Under the pieces are notes generated by a model. The model made no database searches. It was not told the DNA's origin and was given only the letters and a program-made list of their open reading frames with translations. A stretch of DNA of 64,000 nucleotides from an uncultured bacterium (GTDB lineage: Bacteria; Pseudomonadota; Alphaproteobacteria; CAJXXZ01; 1604HC). The stretch spans positions 1 to 64,000 of the forward strand of contig CAJXXZ010000004.1 of NCBI GenBank assembly GCA_913063285.1, read 5' to 3'. The position numbers and the translations under genes are program-made. This document shows, piece after piece, positions 40,198 to 50,178 of this stretch (the stretch's first letter is position 1; the number at the start of each line of letters is the position of its first letter).

Positions 40198-42348
40198 TCA
40201 CCTACCACTTTTTTTACTAGCTCTTTGAGTTTTACGAGTTTTATCATCAACTAATTTTATCAATTGAACATCTACAATCTGTTGAAATTCAGGATTTTGA
40301 GCTACAATTAGCTTGAGAACGAGATCCTGATCCACAAAAGTTTCCATTGCATTCAAAAATTTAATTATATTGAATCTATATGCTTGATTAGCTTTAATTT
40401 TAAAAACTACATAACTAGCTTCTTCTGGTAATTGTATTTGATCTAGAATAAAATCTCTACTAAGGACAAAGTATATGTCATGATCAAGATATGTATAACA
40501 TTTACCTGTACTAATAAGTATTGCTTTAGTACTTTTTGACATACGTAATTTCTGTATCATTGCACCTAGTTTCATAGTGAAAATATGATCTGAATTTATA
40601 GTATCTACTAATGCTTCTAAATCAAATGATTTTACTCTATCAGCACCAGATGATTGAGGTCTACCAGGTATAGTTAATTCAGATGAACTTGCTTTATCTT
40701 TAACTATACTAGCTTGATCATCAACTAATTTTATCACTTGAACATCTAAAATCTGTTGAAATTCAGGACTATCTATAGCAAGATCAAGAAAGAGTTTGAA
40801 ATTCTGCATCTTTTTATTTTCTTCAGAAAACTCAACTATATTAAATTGTTTTGCTTTATTATAATCTATTTTAAATATTACATGATTAGATTCCCCTGTT
40901 AATTGCATTTGACGTCTAATATAGTACCTACTAAAAACAAAATACATATAATGATTAAGATGTGCATAACATCTACCTGTATTAAAAAGTATTTCTGGAA
41001 TGTATTTTTGCATATTAAATTTTTGCATCATTTCATCTAGTTTTATAGTAGAAATATCGAGTGAATTTGAAATATCAGCTTTAGGTAATGCTTTGAAATG
41101 AAATAATTCTTGTCTATGAGTGCCAGATGATTCAGGCTTATCTGCACTAGAAGACTTAGATCTTTTAGCACCAGATGATTGAGGTCTATCAGCTATACTT
41201 AATTTAGATAAACTTGCTGCATCTTTAACCTTTGCTTTATCTCCTTTAATTGTACCAGATGCATCATCAACTAATTTTATGACTTGAACACCTAAAATCG
41301 CTTGAAAGGCTTTATTTTTGTTAGCAAACTCAAGAAATCGTTCAAAATTCTTCCGAGTTCTCTGTTCATGAACTTCAATTATATTCCATTCTATCGCTTG
41401 ACGAAGATCTATTTTAAATATTACATGAGTAGCTTTTGCTGGCAGTTCCATTTGATGTTCAATATCAACTCTACTGCAAATAAAGCATATTGCATTACCA
41501 AGACGCCTATAACATCTACCTTCTGTAAAAAGTCTTTCTTTAATATGTTCTGACATACTAAATTTTTGCATCATTTCATCTAGTTTTATAGTGGAAATAT
41601 CGAGTGAATTTGAAATATCAACTTCAAGTAATGGTTTAAAATGAAATAATTCTTGTCTATGAGTGCCAGATGATTCAGATTTATCATCAATTTCAATATT
41701 TATACTACCTTGAAAGGCAGAATCTACCATAGATTGACATTCAAAAAATTTTTCAAAATCAAAATTATGCCTTAATTTTTCTGATGAATCTGAAACAACT
41801 TTAAGCACTTCATGAGTTATTAGTTCTTGATAATTCATTTTAAACACTGCATGAGTGGCTTGATCTGGTAATTTCATTCGATTTCCAATGTCGAATTTAC
41901 TAATAAGACTAATATATAAATTATTATGATGCCAAGCACGGCAACCTCTACTAAAACTTTCTTTTATTTCCTCTATACTAGGCAATTTTTTTCTTTCTTC
42001 TTCTGATATATCAAGTTTTTTAATAATTTCCTCTAATGATGTAAGAGAGGTGTCATATTTATTTTGAGCATCTTCTACGATTACCGGTTCGGTATGTGAT
42101 GATTCAGAGATATCACCTCTTAAAGTAGTAGGTAGAGCCATATTAGCTGCTTGTAAAGTAGTTATTTTATTTACCGATTTGGGCCCTGTATCTGAAGGAG
42201 AATCAAATAATTTAGGCCCTGTATCTGAAGGAGAATCAAATAATTTAGGCCCTGTATCTGAAGGAGAATTAATTGATTGAGGTATTTTATTACCCGGCAT
42301 TGCATTTAAAATACACATTAAAGATAGAAATATTATCATAATATTCAT
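40198..42348 (-). CDS. Array member 15: signal peptide plus 4 module A
   Basis: 716 aa; MIIFLSLMCILNAMPG; THAVFKMNYQEL, THVIFKIDLRQA, NHVIFKIDYNKA, SYVVFKIKANQA. Confidence 0.85.
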   Translation of the reverse strand: MNIMIIFLSLMCILNAMPGNKIPQSINSPSDTGPKLFDSPSDTGPKLFDSPSDTGPKSVNKITTLQAANMALPTTLRGDISESSHTEPVIVEDAQNKYDTSLTSLEEIIKKLDISEEERKKLPSIEEIKESFSRGCRAWHHNNLYISLISKFDIGNRMKLPDQATHAVFKMNYQELITHEVLKVVSDSSEKLRHNFDFEKFFECQSMVDSAFQGSINIEIDDKSESSGTHRQELFHFKPLLEVDISNSLDISTIKLDEMMQKFSMSEHIKERLFTEGRCYRRLGNAICFICSRVDIEHQMELPAKATHVIFKIDLRQAIEWNIIEVHEQRTRKNFERFLEFANKNKAFQAILGVQVIKLVDDASGTIKGDKAKVKDAASLSKLSIADRPQSSGAKRSKSSSADKPESSGTHRQELFHFKALPKADISNSLDISTIKLDEMMQKFNMQKYIPEILFNTGRCYAHLNHYMYFVFSRYYIRRQMQLTGESNHVIFKIDYNKAKQFNIVEFSEENKKMQNFKLFLDLAIDSPEFQQILDVQVIKLVDDQASIVKDKASSSELTIPGRPQSSGADRVKSFDLEALVDTINSDHIFTMKLGAMIQKLRMSKSTKAILISTGKCYTYLDHDIYFVLSRDFILDQIQLPEEASYVVFKIKANQAYRFNIIKFLNAMETFVDQDLVLKLIVAQNPEFQQIVDVQLIKLVDDKTRKTQRASKKSGR
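42179..42277 (-). repeat. 33-bp (11-aa, LFDSPSDTGPK) tandem repeat, 3 copies
   Basis: 'ggccctgtatctgaaggagaat' at 42182, 42215 and 42248. Confidence 0.9.
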
Positions 42349-42758
42349 TAAATACTAAATAAAAAATAACACAACACTCAGGTAAATAATTTTTATATTT
42401 TGTGATTATTCATAAATCAAAAACTTGCTACAAATTATAAATATAAATATAGAAAACTTTACTACAGTATATATATTGTGATCAGTACACTAATTAAAGA
42501 TTTATAAATTAATATAAAAATTATTTATCAAATCTCTTAACAAGCTTATTTATTCAAATATGGAATAATATGCTGATATAATTTTAAATGATACTTGTAT
42601 TTTTATTATTGAAAATTATAATTTTATATTTTAATTTTTGCTTCTGATATAAAATCACTTTTTAAGTAATGTAAAATATCAAATATTTAAATTCAAATAA
42701 TATTATGAAAAAAGTTGATATTTCTTTTAATAAATAAATCATATACTAATAAACTAAA

Positions 42759-43319
42759 TTAACTCATTATTTCTTTATTTTTCTCTTCAGTCATTTTATC
42801 AACTTTAGTATTAAATTCTTGAATAACTTTATCCACTTTTTCTTCCATTACCTTTAATACATCCTCAGAAACTGATTTTTTATACTCTTTTATCTTATCC
42901 AAAGCATCTTTTCTGTGATTACGTAACTTTAGTCGCTCCTTTTCACGATAATTACTAATTAATTTTTGTAACTCTTTTCTACGTTCTTGAGTCAACATTG
43001 GAGCAGTAGCATAAATGGTCTGCCCCTCAGTTCTTATCAACAAACCAACTTTACTATTTTCTAAAGCTTTTCTTACATCCTGTAAATGTGAGGCATTCCA
43101 TATTTGAATAGTCATAGTAGACAAATCTTTTAAAGTAATACTAGAGACTTGCTCAAGAGGCATATTACCATCATTAGTCTGCACAATGATTTTTGATATT
43201 AAATTTCGATGTACTCGACCTGTTTGTACTCCATTTAACTCATTTTTAAATAATTCGATGGAAGAATTCATTTTACTATACATATCATCTTTAATTGATT
43301 CTAAAATTTCTTTAGACAT
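42759..43319 (-). CDS. frr: Ribosome recycling factor
   Basis: 186 aa; LNGVQTGRVHRNLISKI, PLEQVSSITLKDLSTMTIQIW, LTQERRKELQKLI, RNHRKDALDKIKEYKK. Confidence 0.92.
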   Translation of the reverse strand: MSKEILESIKDDMYSKMNSSIELFKNELNGVQTGRVHRNLISKIIVQTNDGNMPLEQVSSITLKDLSTMTIQIWNASHLQDVRKALENSKVGLLIRTEGQTIYATAPMLTQERRKELQKLISNYREKERLKLRNHRKDALDKIKEYKKSVSEDVLKVMEEKVDKVIQEFNTKVDKMTEEKNKEIMS

Positions 43320-43456
43320 ACATTTCTCCTTAAATTAAGCTATCAAACTAGTGATAAAAAATCTATCCTTAGAAAATTTCAGCTTACTTTTAACTCATAA
43401 ATTTCACTTTAATTAACTTTATTGCATTCATAATAAAAAAATGAGATACTTCAATT

Positions 43457-44071
43457 ATGTCGATACAGTTAATGGAATTGCCGTATCCAGAAAATGCACT
43501 TTCTCCTTATATTTCAGCAGAAACTATTAAGGCGCATCATAGATCTCATCATGCTGGATATGTTAAAAAGTATAATTCTTTGATCGAAGGAACTGATTTT
43601 GCCTCTGACTCACTTGAATCTGTTTTAAAAGCAACAGTAAATGACGCTGATCATAGATCAATTTATCAACAAGGTGCACAAGTGTGGAATCATAACTTTT
43701 ACTGGCACAGTATGCGTGAACCTGTAAGATATGATGATAATGTTGATTCTGAACTTTTATCTTATCTTAAAAATCAATTTGGATCTTATGAGGCCTTTAT
43801 AAGAAAATTTGCTGAGATTGGCTCAAAGCACTTTGGTAGTGGATGGCTATGGTTAATTTATAATGAAGACAAAATAGAAATAATTTCAACATCTAATGAG
43901 CAAAATCCACTATTTGATCAAAATAAGGAGCCAATTTTAACTTGTGATCTATGGGAGCATGCCTATTATTTACAATATCAGAGTAATCGTAAAGAATATC
44001 TAGAAAATTTTTGCTTACATCTGATTAATTGGCCCTTTGCCGATAAAAATTTCAAGTCTGTATGTAAATAA
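43457..44071 (+). CDS. sodB: Fe/Mn-family superoxide dismutase, Fe-type features
   Basis: 204 aa; HHAGYVKKYNSLI, QGAQVWNHNFYWHSM, FGSGWLWLIY, DLWEHAYYLQYQSNRKEYLENF. Confidence 0.92.
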   Translation: MSIQLMELPYPENALSPYISAETIKAHHRSHHAGYVKKYNSLIEGTDFASDSLESVLKATVNDADHRSIYQQGAQVWNHNFYWHSMREPVRYDDNVDSELLSYLKNQFGSYEAFIRKFAEIGSKHFGSGWLWLIYNEDKIEIISTSNEQNPLFDQNKEPILTCDLWEHAYYLQYQSNRKEYLENFCLHLINWPFADKNFKSVCK

Positions 44072-44790
44072 ATAGTTTAAAATACTAAAAATCTATCAAT
44101 ATGAATAGAAAAATAATTAAATAACTTTCAAAAAAATATCTAATAGAAAACTCACCATCATTTAACAAGCTGATAACCAAAAAGTATTCATGAACAAATA
44201 GTATAAATTATAATTAATAGTTTACGTCAGATAAATTTCAAGTATTACTTATTGATAATATTCAACTTTATATCACTTATTATACTTAATTTATTAAAAT
44301 TGAAAAAATGATTCATAATCAGACTACAATTATATTATGTATCTTTATGAAATTATAATTATTTATTTTAGCTGTAAAATTTTTTCATACAACTTTATTA
44401 AATCATACTATATAGTAAATTTATAAACTCACTTAATTTGAAAAATTTTGAATTAAACATTATATAATTTGTAAATTAATATTATAGCAAAATATTTGGT
44501 AAAGCAAAAAATGATTATTAGTAAGTAATTTTATCTATAAAATACAAAGTATATTTTGATATATTTTTTAAATAAATTGATTACAAAATATATATTATAA
44601 AGTAATTACACTTTATATCTAAAAATTTAATAAAATCTATATCAATTTTTATTATTTAGTAATATGAAAAATTGAACTATTTTATAAAAATGATAAATAA
44701 ACTGTACTAATTAGCTATTACTAAAATTGACAATTAAACTTTAATGTATTTTTAATTTAATTTTTTGACGTTATATGAAATGTAATAATC

Positions 44791-44867
44791 ATAAATTTGA
44801 TACATAATAAAGCTAAACATCCACTTCAGCATAAGTATTTTGCAAAATAAGTTTATGTCCGTTCTTT
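44791..44867 (-). pseudogene. Decayed partial duplicate of the gyrB 3' end
   Basis: 'ataaatttgatacataataaagctaaacatccacttcagcataagtattttgcaaaataagtttatgtccgttc' matches 44943 'ataaatttgatacattacaaatgttaaacatcaacttcagcatattgagcattttgtgaaataaattcacgtctacc'. Confidence 0.8.
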
Positions 44868-44965
44868 ATATCATATTTTAATAAATTAAGAACTAACCGA
44901 ATAAAATTTCACTAAATTATCAATAATAATCAAATAAATACTATAAATTTGATACATTACAAATG

Positions 44966-47281
44966 TTAAACATCAACTTCAGCATATTGAGCATTTTGTG
45001 AAATAAATTCACGTCTACCCTCTACAGAATCTCCCATTAAATCTGAACAAATTAGATCAGATTCTTGTAAATTATTGATAGTAACTTTGGAATAATTACG
45101 CATAGCCGTTTTACTTAAATCTTCTGGATTCATTTCTCCTAATCCTTTATATCTTTGAATGTGTAGTCCTTTTTTGCCTTTAGCTTCAACCTGTCGTAAA
45201 AATACAAAAGGATCTTCAACATTATTTTCATTCCAAAAAACATTTTCACCCCACATTTTTGACCAATTATTTATAAATTTCTTTAATTTGTCATAAGAAT
45301 CAAAGTCAAACTGATTATAATCAAATATATGATTTGTTGTCACACCTCTATATTGATGTATAAATACAGTAGTATTGTCTTTTTCACTTACACTCCATTC
45401 TCCATCCATTTTTTGTAAGTATTGCATTAAAGCAGAATGAATATTTAAATCACTATCTTGACCAAATACTTTTCCAACAACAGAATATCGATAAATTTGT
45501 GAATATCTTTGTAATATTTTGTCTACATCACATACCTGCATCAAATATTCAAATAAATCACTTTCTTCATCATTATTTGTTTGTAGTGTTACATTAGCTA
45601 GTCCACGCTTTAAAATAAAATCATAAAAAGCGGTATCATCTCTCAAATAAGTAATATTTTTTCCTTGAATCACTCCATACAAAGGAGGTTGAGCAATATA
45701 TATATGCTCTTTTTCAAACAGAGGTTTCATGTATCGAAAGAAAAATGTAAGCAAAAGAGTCAAAATATGCTTACCATCGACATCTGCGTCAGTCATTATT
45801 ATAACTTTATGATATCGCAACTTAGAAATATCAAAATTATCTCCAATACCAGTACCAAGAGATGCAACTAAAGTGGTTATTCCTTCATAGGATAGTACTT
45901 TGTTATAGTGAGCTTTTTCTACATTAAGAATTTTTCCAAATAAAGGTAAAACTGCTTGAGTAAAACGATTTCTTGCCTGCTTAGCAGATCCACCAGCACT
46001 GTCTCCCTCAACAAGAAACAACTCACATTTTGCAGGATCTTTTTCTGAACATCCAGCTAGTTTTTTTGCAAGCTGAAAATTCTCTGCACCACTTTTTTGC
46101 TTACGACTAAGATCTCGTGCTTTTCTTGCAGCTTCTCTAGCATAAGCAGAGTTCATAATTCTTTGAATTACTTTATTACTTTCGGTAGGATGCTCTTCTA
46201 ACCAGCTTGAAATTTTATCATAAACTAATTTTTCTACTGCATGTCTTACATTGTCTGATACCAATTTATCCTTAGTTTGTGATGAAAATTTTGGATCCGC
46301 TACTTTAACAGATAATACACAAACTAAACCTTCACGAATATCCTCTCCGGTAAATTGTACTTTTTGCTGTGCTTTTGTTCCTTTATCTCGAATATAAGCT
46401 GTAAATGCTCGAGTTAACGCTGATCGTAATCCAGCAGCATGTGTACCTCCATCTTTTTGAGGAATTGTATTTGTAAAATACAAAGGATTTTCATAAAAAC
46501 TATCAGTCCATAATAATGAGCAATCAACAGATACATCATTTGATTTTCCACTAATATAAATTGGAGATGAAAATATTAGTTTTTTATGCTGTGCTAAAAA
46601 TAAAGCAAATGACTTTAATCCACCTGATTCAGCAATTACTTGTTCTTTTTCTGAATCTTGTCTTAAATCTTTTAGATGTATCTCTATTCCAGAATTTAAA
46701 AATGCCAGCTCATGAAATCTTGTATAAAGTGTCTTGCTTGAAAATACTACATTATCAAAAATTGTATCATCAGGTAAAAAATGTATTGATGTGCCTTTTT
46801 TTGTAGTTTTTCCAATTTTACGTAACTCTTGTACTCTATTACCTTTTTCAAATTTCATTTCATATTCTTTATTTTCACGATAAATTTTTAATATCAACCA
46901 CTTTGATAAAGCATTTACAACAGAAATACCAACTCCATGAAGTCCACCAGAAACTTTATATGTATCTTGAGAAAATTTACCACCAGCATGTAATTGAGTC
47001 ATAATGACTTCTGCAGCAGGTAACTGCTCTTCTTCATGCATATCTACAGGAATACCTCGTCCATTATCCTCAATTGAAACTGATCCATTCTTATGTAGAG
47101 TAACAAGAATTTTATTACAAAATCCGGCTAAAGCTTCATCAATAGCATTGTCAACAGCTTCATACACCATATGATGTAATCCACTACCATCACTTGTATC
47201 TCCTATGTACATTCCTGGACGTTTTCTAACAGCTTCCAGCCCTTTTAGTACTTGTATCGAACTTGCATCATACTTTTGCAT
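44966..47281 (-). CDS. gyrB: DNA gyrase subunit B
   Basis: 771 aa; VLKGLEAVRKRPGMYIGDT, VDNAIDEALAG, VEGDSAGGSAKQ, MTDADVDGKHI, C-terminal RREFISQNAQYAEVDV. Confidence 0.93.
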   Translation of the reverse strand: MQKYDASSIQVLKGLEAVRKRPGMYIGDTSDGSGLHHMVYEAVDNAIDEALAGFCNKILVTLHKNGSVSIEDNGRGIPVDMHEEEQLPAAEVIMTQLHAGGKFSQDTYKVSGGLHGVGISVVNALSKWLILKIYRENKEYEMKFEKGNRVQELRKIGKTTKKGTSIHFLPDDTIFDNVVFSSKTLYTRFHELAFLNSGIEIHLKDLRQDSEKEQVIAESGGLKSFALFLAQHKKLIFSSPIYISGKSNDVSVDCSLLWTDSFYENPLYFTNTIPQKDGGTHAAGLRSALTRAFTAYIRDKGTKAQQKVQFTGEDIREGLVCVLSVKVADPKFSSQTKDKLVSDNVRHAVEKLVYDKISSWLEEHPTESNKVIQRIMNSAYAREAARKARDLSRKQKSGAENFQLAKKLAGCSEKDPAKCELFLVEGDSAGGSAKQARNRFTQAVLPLFGKILNVEKAHYNKVLSYEGITTLVASLGTGIGDNFDISKLRYHKVIIMTDADVDGKHILTLLLTFFFRYMKPLFEKEHIYIAQPPLYGVIQGKNITYLRDDTAFYDFILKRGLANVTLQTNNDEESDLFEYLMQVCDVDKILQRYSQIYRYSVVGKVFGQDSDLNIHSALMQYLQKMDGEWSVSEKDNTTVFIHQYRGVTTNHIFDYNQFDFDSYDKLKKFINNWSKMWGENVFWNENNVEDPFVFLRQVEAKGKKGLHIQRYKGLGEMNPEDLSKTAMRNYSKVTINNLQESDLICSDLMGDSVEGRREFISQNAQYAEVDV

Positions 47282-47369
47282 TGTTTTAGTATATACTCAT
47301 TTGTGATTAATAGCAAAATGCATTCACTTTGTCTGTAAATTCTGATAAAGTATGTTTAGAAAGGTTGCA

Positions 47370-47807
47370 ATGGAAAAAACACTATGTGTAATAAAGCCCA
47401 ACTCAGTTTCTGAGGGCAATATAGGAGAAATTATTAGAATTTTTGAAATAAATTATTTTGAGATTTTAGCAATGAAAATGACAAAATTAACAAAAAGTCA
47501 GGCCGAAAAATTTTATGAGATACATAAAGAAAGACCATTTTATGATGATCTATGTACCTTTATGTCATCTGGACCTGTAGTAGCTTTTGTAGTATGTGAT
47601 GATGATGCTGTAGAGCGTGTACGAAAAATAATTGGACATACAAATCCTGAGGAAGCTGCTGACAATACAATTCGTAAATTATACGGAGATAATATTGATG
47701 AAAATGCAATTCATGCATCAGATTCAGTAAAAACAGCACAATCTGAAATAGAATTCTTTTTTCCCAATTTTGAACAAGAATCCTTTGAAACTGATTACAT
47801 TGATTAA
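47370..47807 (+). CDS. ndk: Nucleoside diphosphate kinase
   Basis: MEKTLCVIKPNSV start favoured over the upstream ATG at 47352; GHTNPEEAADNTIRKLYG; NAIHASDS active-site His. Confidence 0.93.
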   Translation: MEKTLCVIKPNSVSEGNIGEIIRIFEINYFEILAMKMTKLTKSQAEKFYEIHKERPFYDDLCTFMSSGPVVAFVVCDDDAVERVRKIIGHTNPEEAADNTIRKLYGDNIDENAIHASDSVKTAQSEIEFFFPNFEQESFETDYID

Positions 47808-48141
47808 TAATAATATTAATTGATCATTTCAATTATATTTAAATAATAAATTCAGTTAATTTAATAATTTTTATATAATACATCTATTACTAACTTTATA
47901 TCTTAAAATTAACTTTTAATACGTATTTTACCTTAAAATATAAATATAATTTTATCAAATATGCATCAAAAGTTTATATCAAAATTAAAAGTATCATTGA
48001 ATAAAGATGAAAAAATTTTTAAATAATCAATTTGATAAATCAGTGTAAGATTTTTGATTTCATACTAATGATAATTGATAGAAATACTCTATTAAATAAT
48101 TTCATCTGTTCAAAAAATAGTAATAATGCTAATCTTTTTAA

Positions 48142-49854
48142 GTGTTACTTGAAATTGAAAAATATATTTATGCTTTGTTTTCCAATATTAAAGGTTTGCA
48201 AGTTTATGTGCCTAAATCATTAAAATTTGGCCACTTATCTACAAATGCTCCTTTTGTTGTGTCTAGACAAACGCAAAAAGACATTAGCGAAATAGTAAAT
48301 GACATTACAGTTCAATTAATGAGTAAATATAAAGATTATATTGATAAAATTGAACTTGCAAAAAATGGTTTTTTAAACATATATTTTAATGATAAATTTT
48401 TCACACAAAGTCTACAACTTGCTTTACAGCAAAAAAATAAATTTGGAGCTAATACCACAAATGAAAAAAGAAAAATTTTAGTTGAATATTTTTCAACAAA
48501 TCCAACAGGTCCACTACACTGCGGTCATGCAAGATCTGTTTATGGTCATGCACTTGGCAAAGCACTAGCATTACTTGGACATGAAGTTCAACATGAATAT
48601 TATGTAAATGATGCAGGAAATCAAATTAAAATACTGGCAAAATCTGTACATTGGCGTTATCTTGAGTTGTTAAATCAAGCAGTTTCGCAACCAAAAGAAG
48701 CATATTGCGGAGACTATATAATTGATATTGCGCAAAAAATTATAGATTTACATGAAAATAAATGGATTGAATACTCAAAAAGTACTGAGAAATATTTTGC
48801 TGAATACGCGATGAAAGAATGTCTAAATCAAATAAAACAAGATCTTGAATTATTTAACATTAAATTTGATACATATAAATATGAAACGACAATATATGAA
48901 GAAAAGTATGTTGAAAAAGCAATTCAAATATTGAAAAATAATGATTTGGTATATACCGGCAAATTACAGAAAGTAAAAGCAAAAAAAGGTCAAGGATCTA
49001 ATCAAAATATGCTGCTTTTTAAGACAACTCAATTTGAAGATGATGAAAATCGTGCATTAACAAAAGGTGATGGAAATTACACATACTTTGCAGGTGACAT
49101 TGGATATCATTTAAATAAGATTGATCGTGAATATTGCTGGTTAATTAACGTACTTGGTGCTGATCATGCTAGTTATGCTAAACGTATTAAAGCAGCAACA
49201 CAAGCATTAAGTGAATCTTTAAAAAAGAAAGTGAAAATTGATATTACTATATTACAAATTGTACTATTTGAATCAAAAGGAGAAAGTTTACGTTTTTCAA
49301 AGCGTAGTGGAACAATTTTTACTCTACGAGATATGTTAAAAATTTTGGGATGTGATCTACTACGTTTTGTATTATTACAAAAGAAACCAAATGCACATTA
49401 CTCAGTAAATATTGATGAAATTAAACAAATTTCATTAAAAAATCCATTTTATTATATTCAATATGCACATGCGAGAATTTGCTCATTATTTCGACAAAGC
49501 AATCTTACGAATGAATCGATACAAAAGCATACATTTGATATAAATCATCTATCTGACTCAATGAAATCTCTACTATTTATATTAATACAGTGGCCTCGAG
49601 AAATTTATAATGTACAAAATACGCTTGAAGTGCATACAATCATAACATATTTATATAATATTGCTGAGACATTTCACTCAATTTGGAACGAAGGTAAGGA
49701 AAATAATCAAGTAAGATGGATTGTTTCAAATGAAAATATTACACTTTCCAGATTTCAGCTTTTACAATTAACAAAAACGACTATATCAATTGCATTGTCA
49801 ATTTTAGAAATAGAAGCGTACAATGAGCTAAATGAAAATTCTAAGATACATTGA
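48142..49854 (+). CDS. argS: Arginyl-tRNA synthetase
   Basis: 570 aa; NPTGPLHCGHARSVYGHALG, EYYVNDAGNQI, RFSKRSGTIFTLRDML, C-terminal DALR-like domain. Confidence 0.92.
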   Translation: MLLEIEKYIYALFSNIKGLQVYVPKSLKFGHLSTNAPFVVSRQTQKDISEIVNDITVQLMSKYKDYIDKIELAKNGFLNIYFNDKFFTQSLQLALQQKNKFGANTTNEKRKILVEYFSTNPTGPLHCGHARSVYGHALGKALALLGHEVQHEYYVNDAGNQIKILAKSVHWRYLELLNQAVSQPKEAYCGDYIIDIAQKIIDLHENKWIEYSKSTEKYFAEYAMKECLNQIKQDLELFNIKFDTYKYETTIYEEKYVEKAIQILKNNDLVYTGKLQKVKAKKGQGSNQNMLLFKTTQFEDDENRALTKGDGNYTYFAGDIGYHLNKIDREYCWLINVLGADHASYAKRIKAATQALSESLKKKVKIDITILQIVLFESKGESLRFSKRSGTIFTLRDMLKILGCDLLRFVLLQKKPNAHYSVNIDEIKQISLKNPFYYIQYAHARICSLFRQSNLTNESIQKHTFDINHLSDSMKSLLFILIQWPREIYNVQNTLEVHTIITYLYNIAETFHSIWNEGKENNQVRWIVSNENITLSRFQLLQLTKTTISIALSILEIEAYNELNENSKIH

Positions 49855-50146
49855 TTACACTTTATGCTTTATCATAATTTGTATTGGAATTGATGAAGTG
49901 TATTATATTAATAAAGTAGTTCAAAGCAGAAAAACAACGACAATAAACTATCAAAGACCATATAAATTTGAAATTGATGAAACAGAAATAATATTATATG
50001 GATATCATTCAAGTATTATTTTTTACATTAAAGATTGGACATTTATTTCTCTATTTCCTAAAATTATATATGCTAAAACTAGTGATCTTCATTTATTAAA
50101 ACCAATTCTTTACAAACATAACATTATTTATAAAACGTTAAGCTAG
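49832..50146 (+). CDS. Small hypothetical protein with N-terminal hydrophobic segment, overlaps the argS 3' end
   Basis: 104 aa; YTLCFIIICIGIDEVYYI; between argS and the helicase. Confidence 0.5.
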   Translation: MKILRYIDYTLCFIIICIGIDEVYYINKVVQSRKTTTINYQRPYKFEIDETEIILYGYHSSIIFYIKDWTFISLFPKIIYAKTSDLHLLKPILYKHNIIYKTLS

Positions 50147-50178
50147 GCAAGTTTTGATTTATTTTATATAATTGATAT

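Noticed and set aside
3918-42348. Ankyrin, TPR, LRR or autotransporter beta-barrel identity for the array proteins
   Set aside because: No ankyrin (TPLHxA), TPR or LRR signatures and no C-terminal amphipathic beta strand ending in an aromatic residue; tails are acidic or basic
3918-42348. Mobile element driving the array
   Set aside because: No transposase, integrase, reverse transcriptase or terminal inverted repeats recognised; homologous recombination between repeats is sufficient
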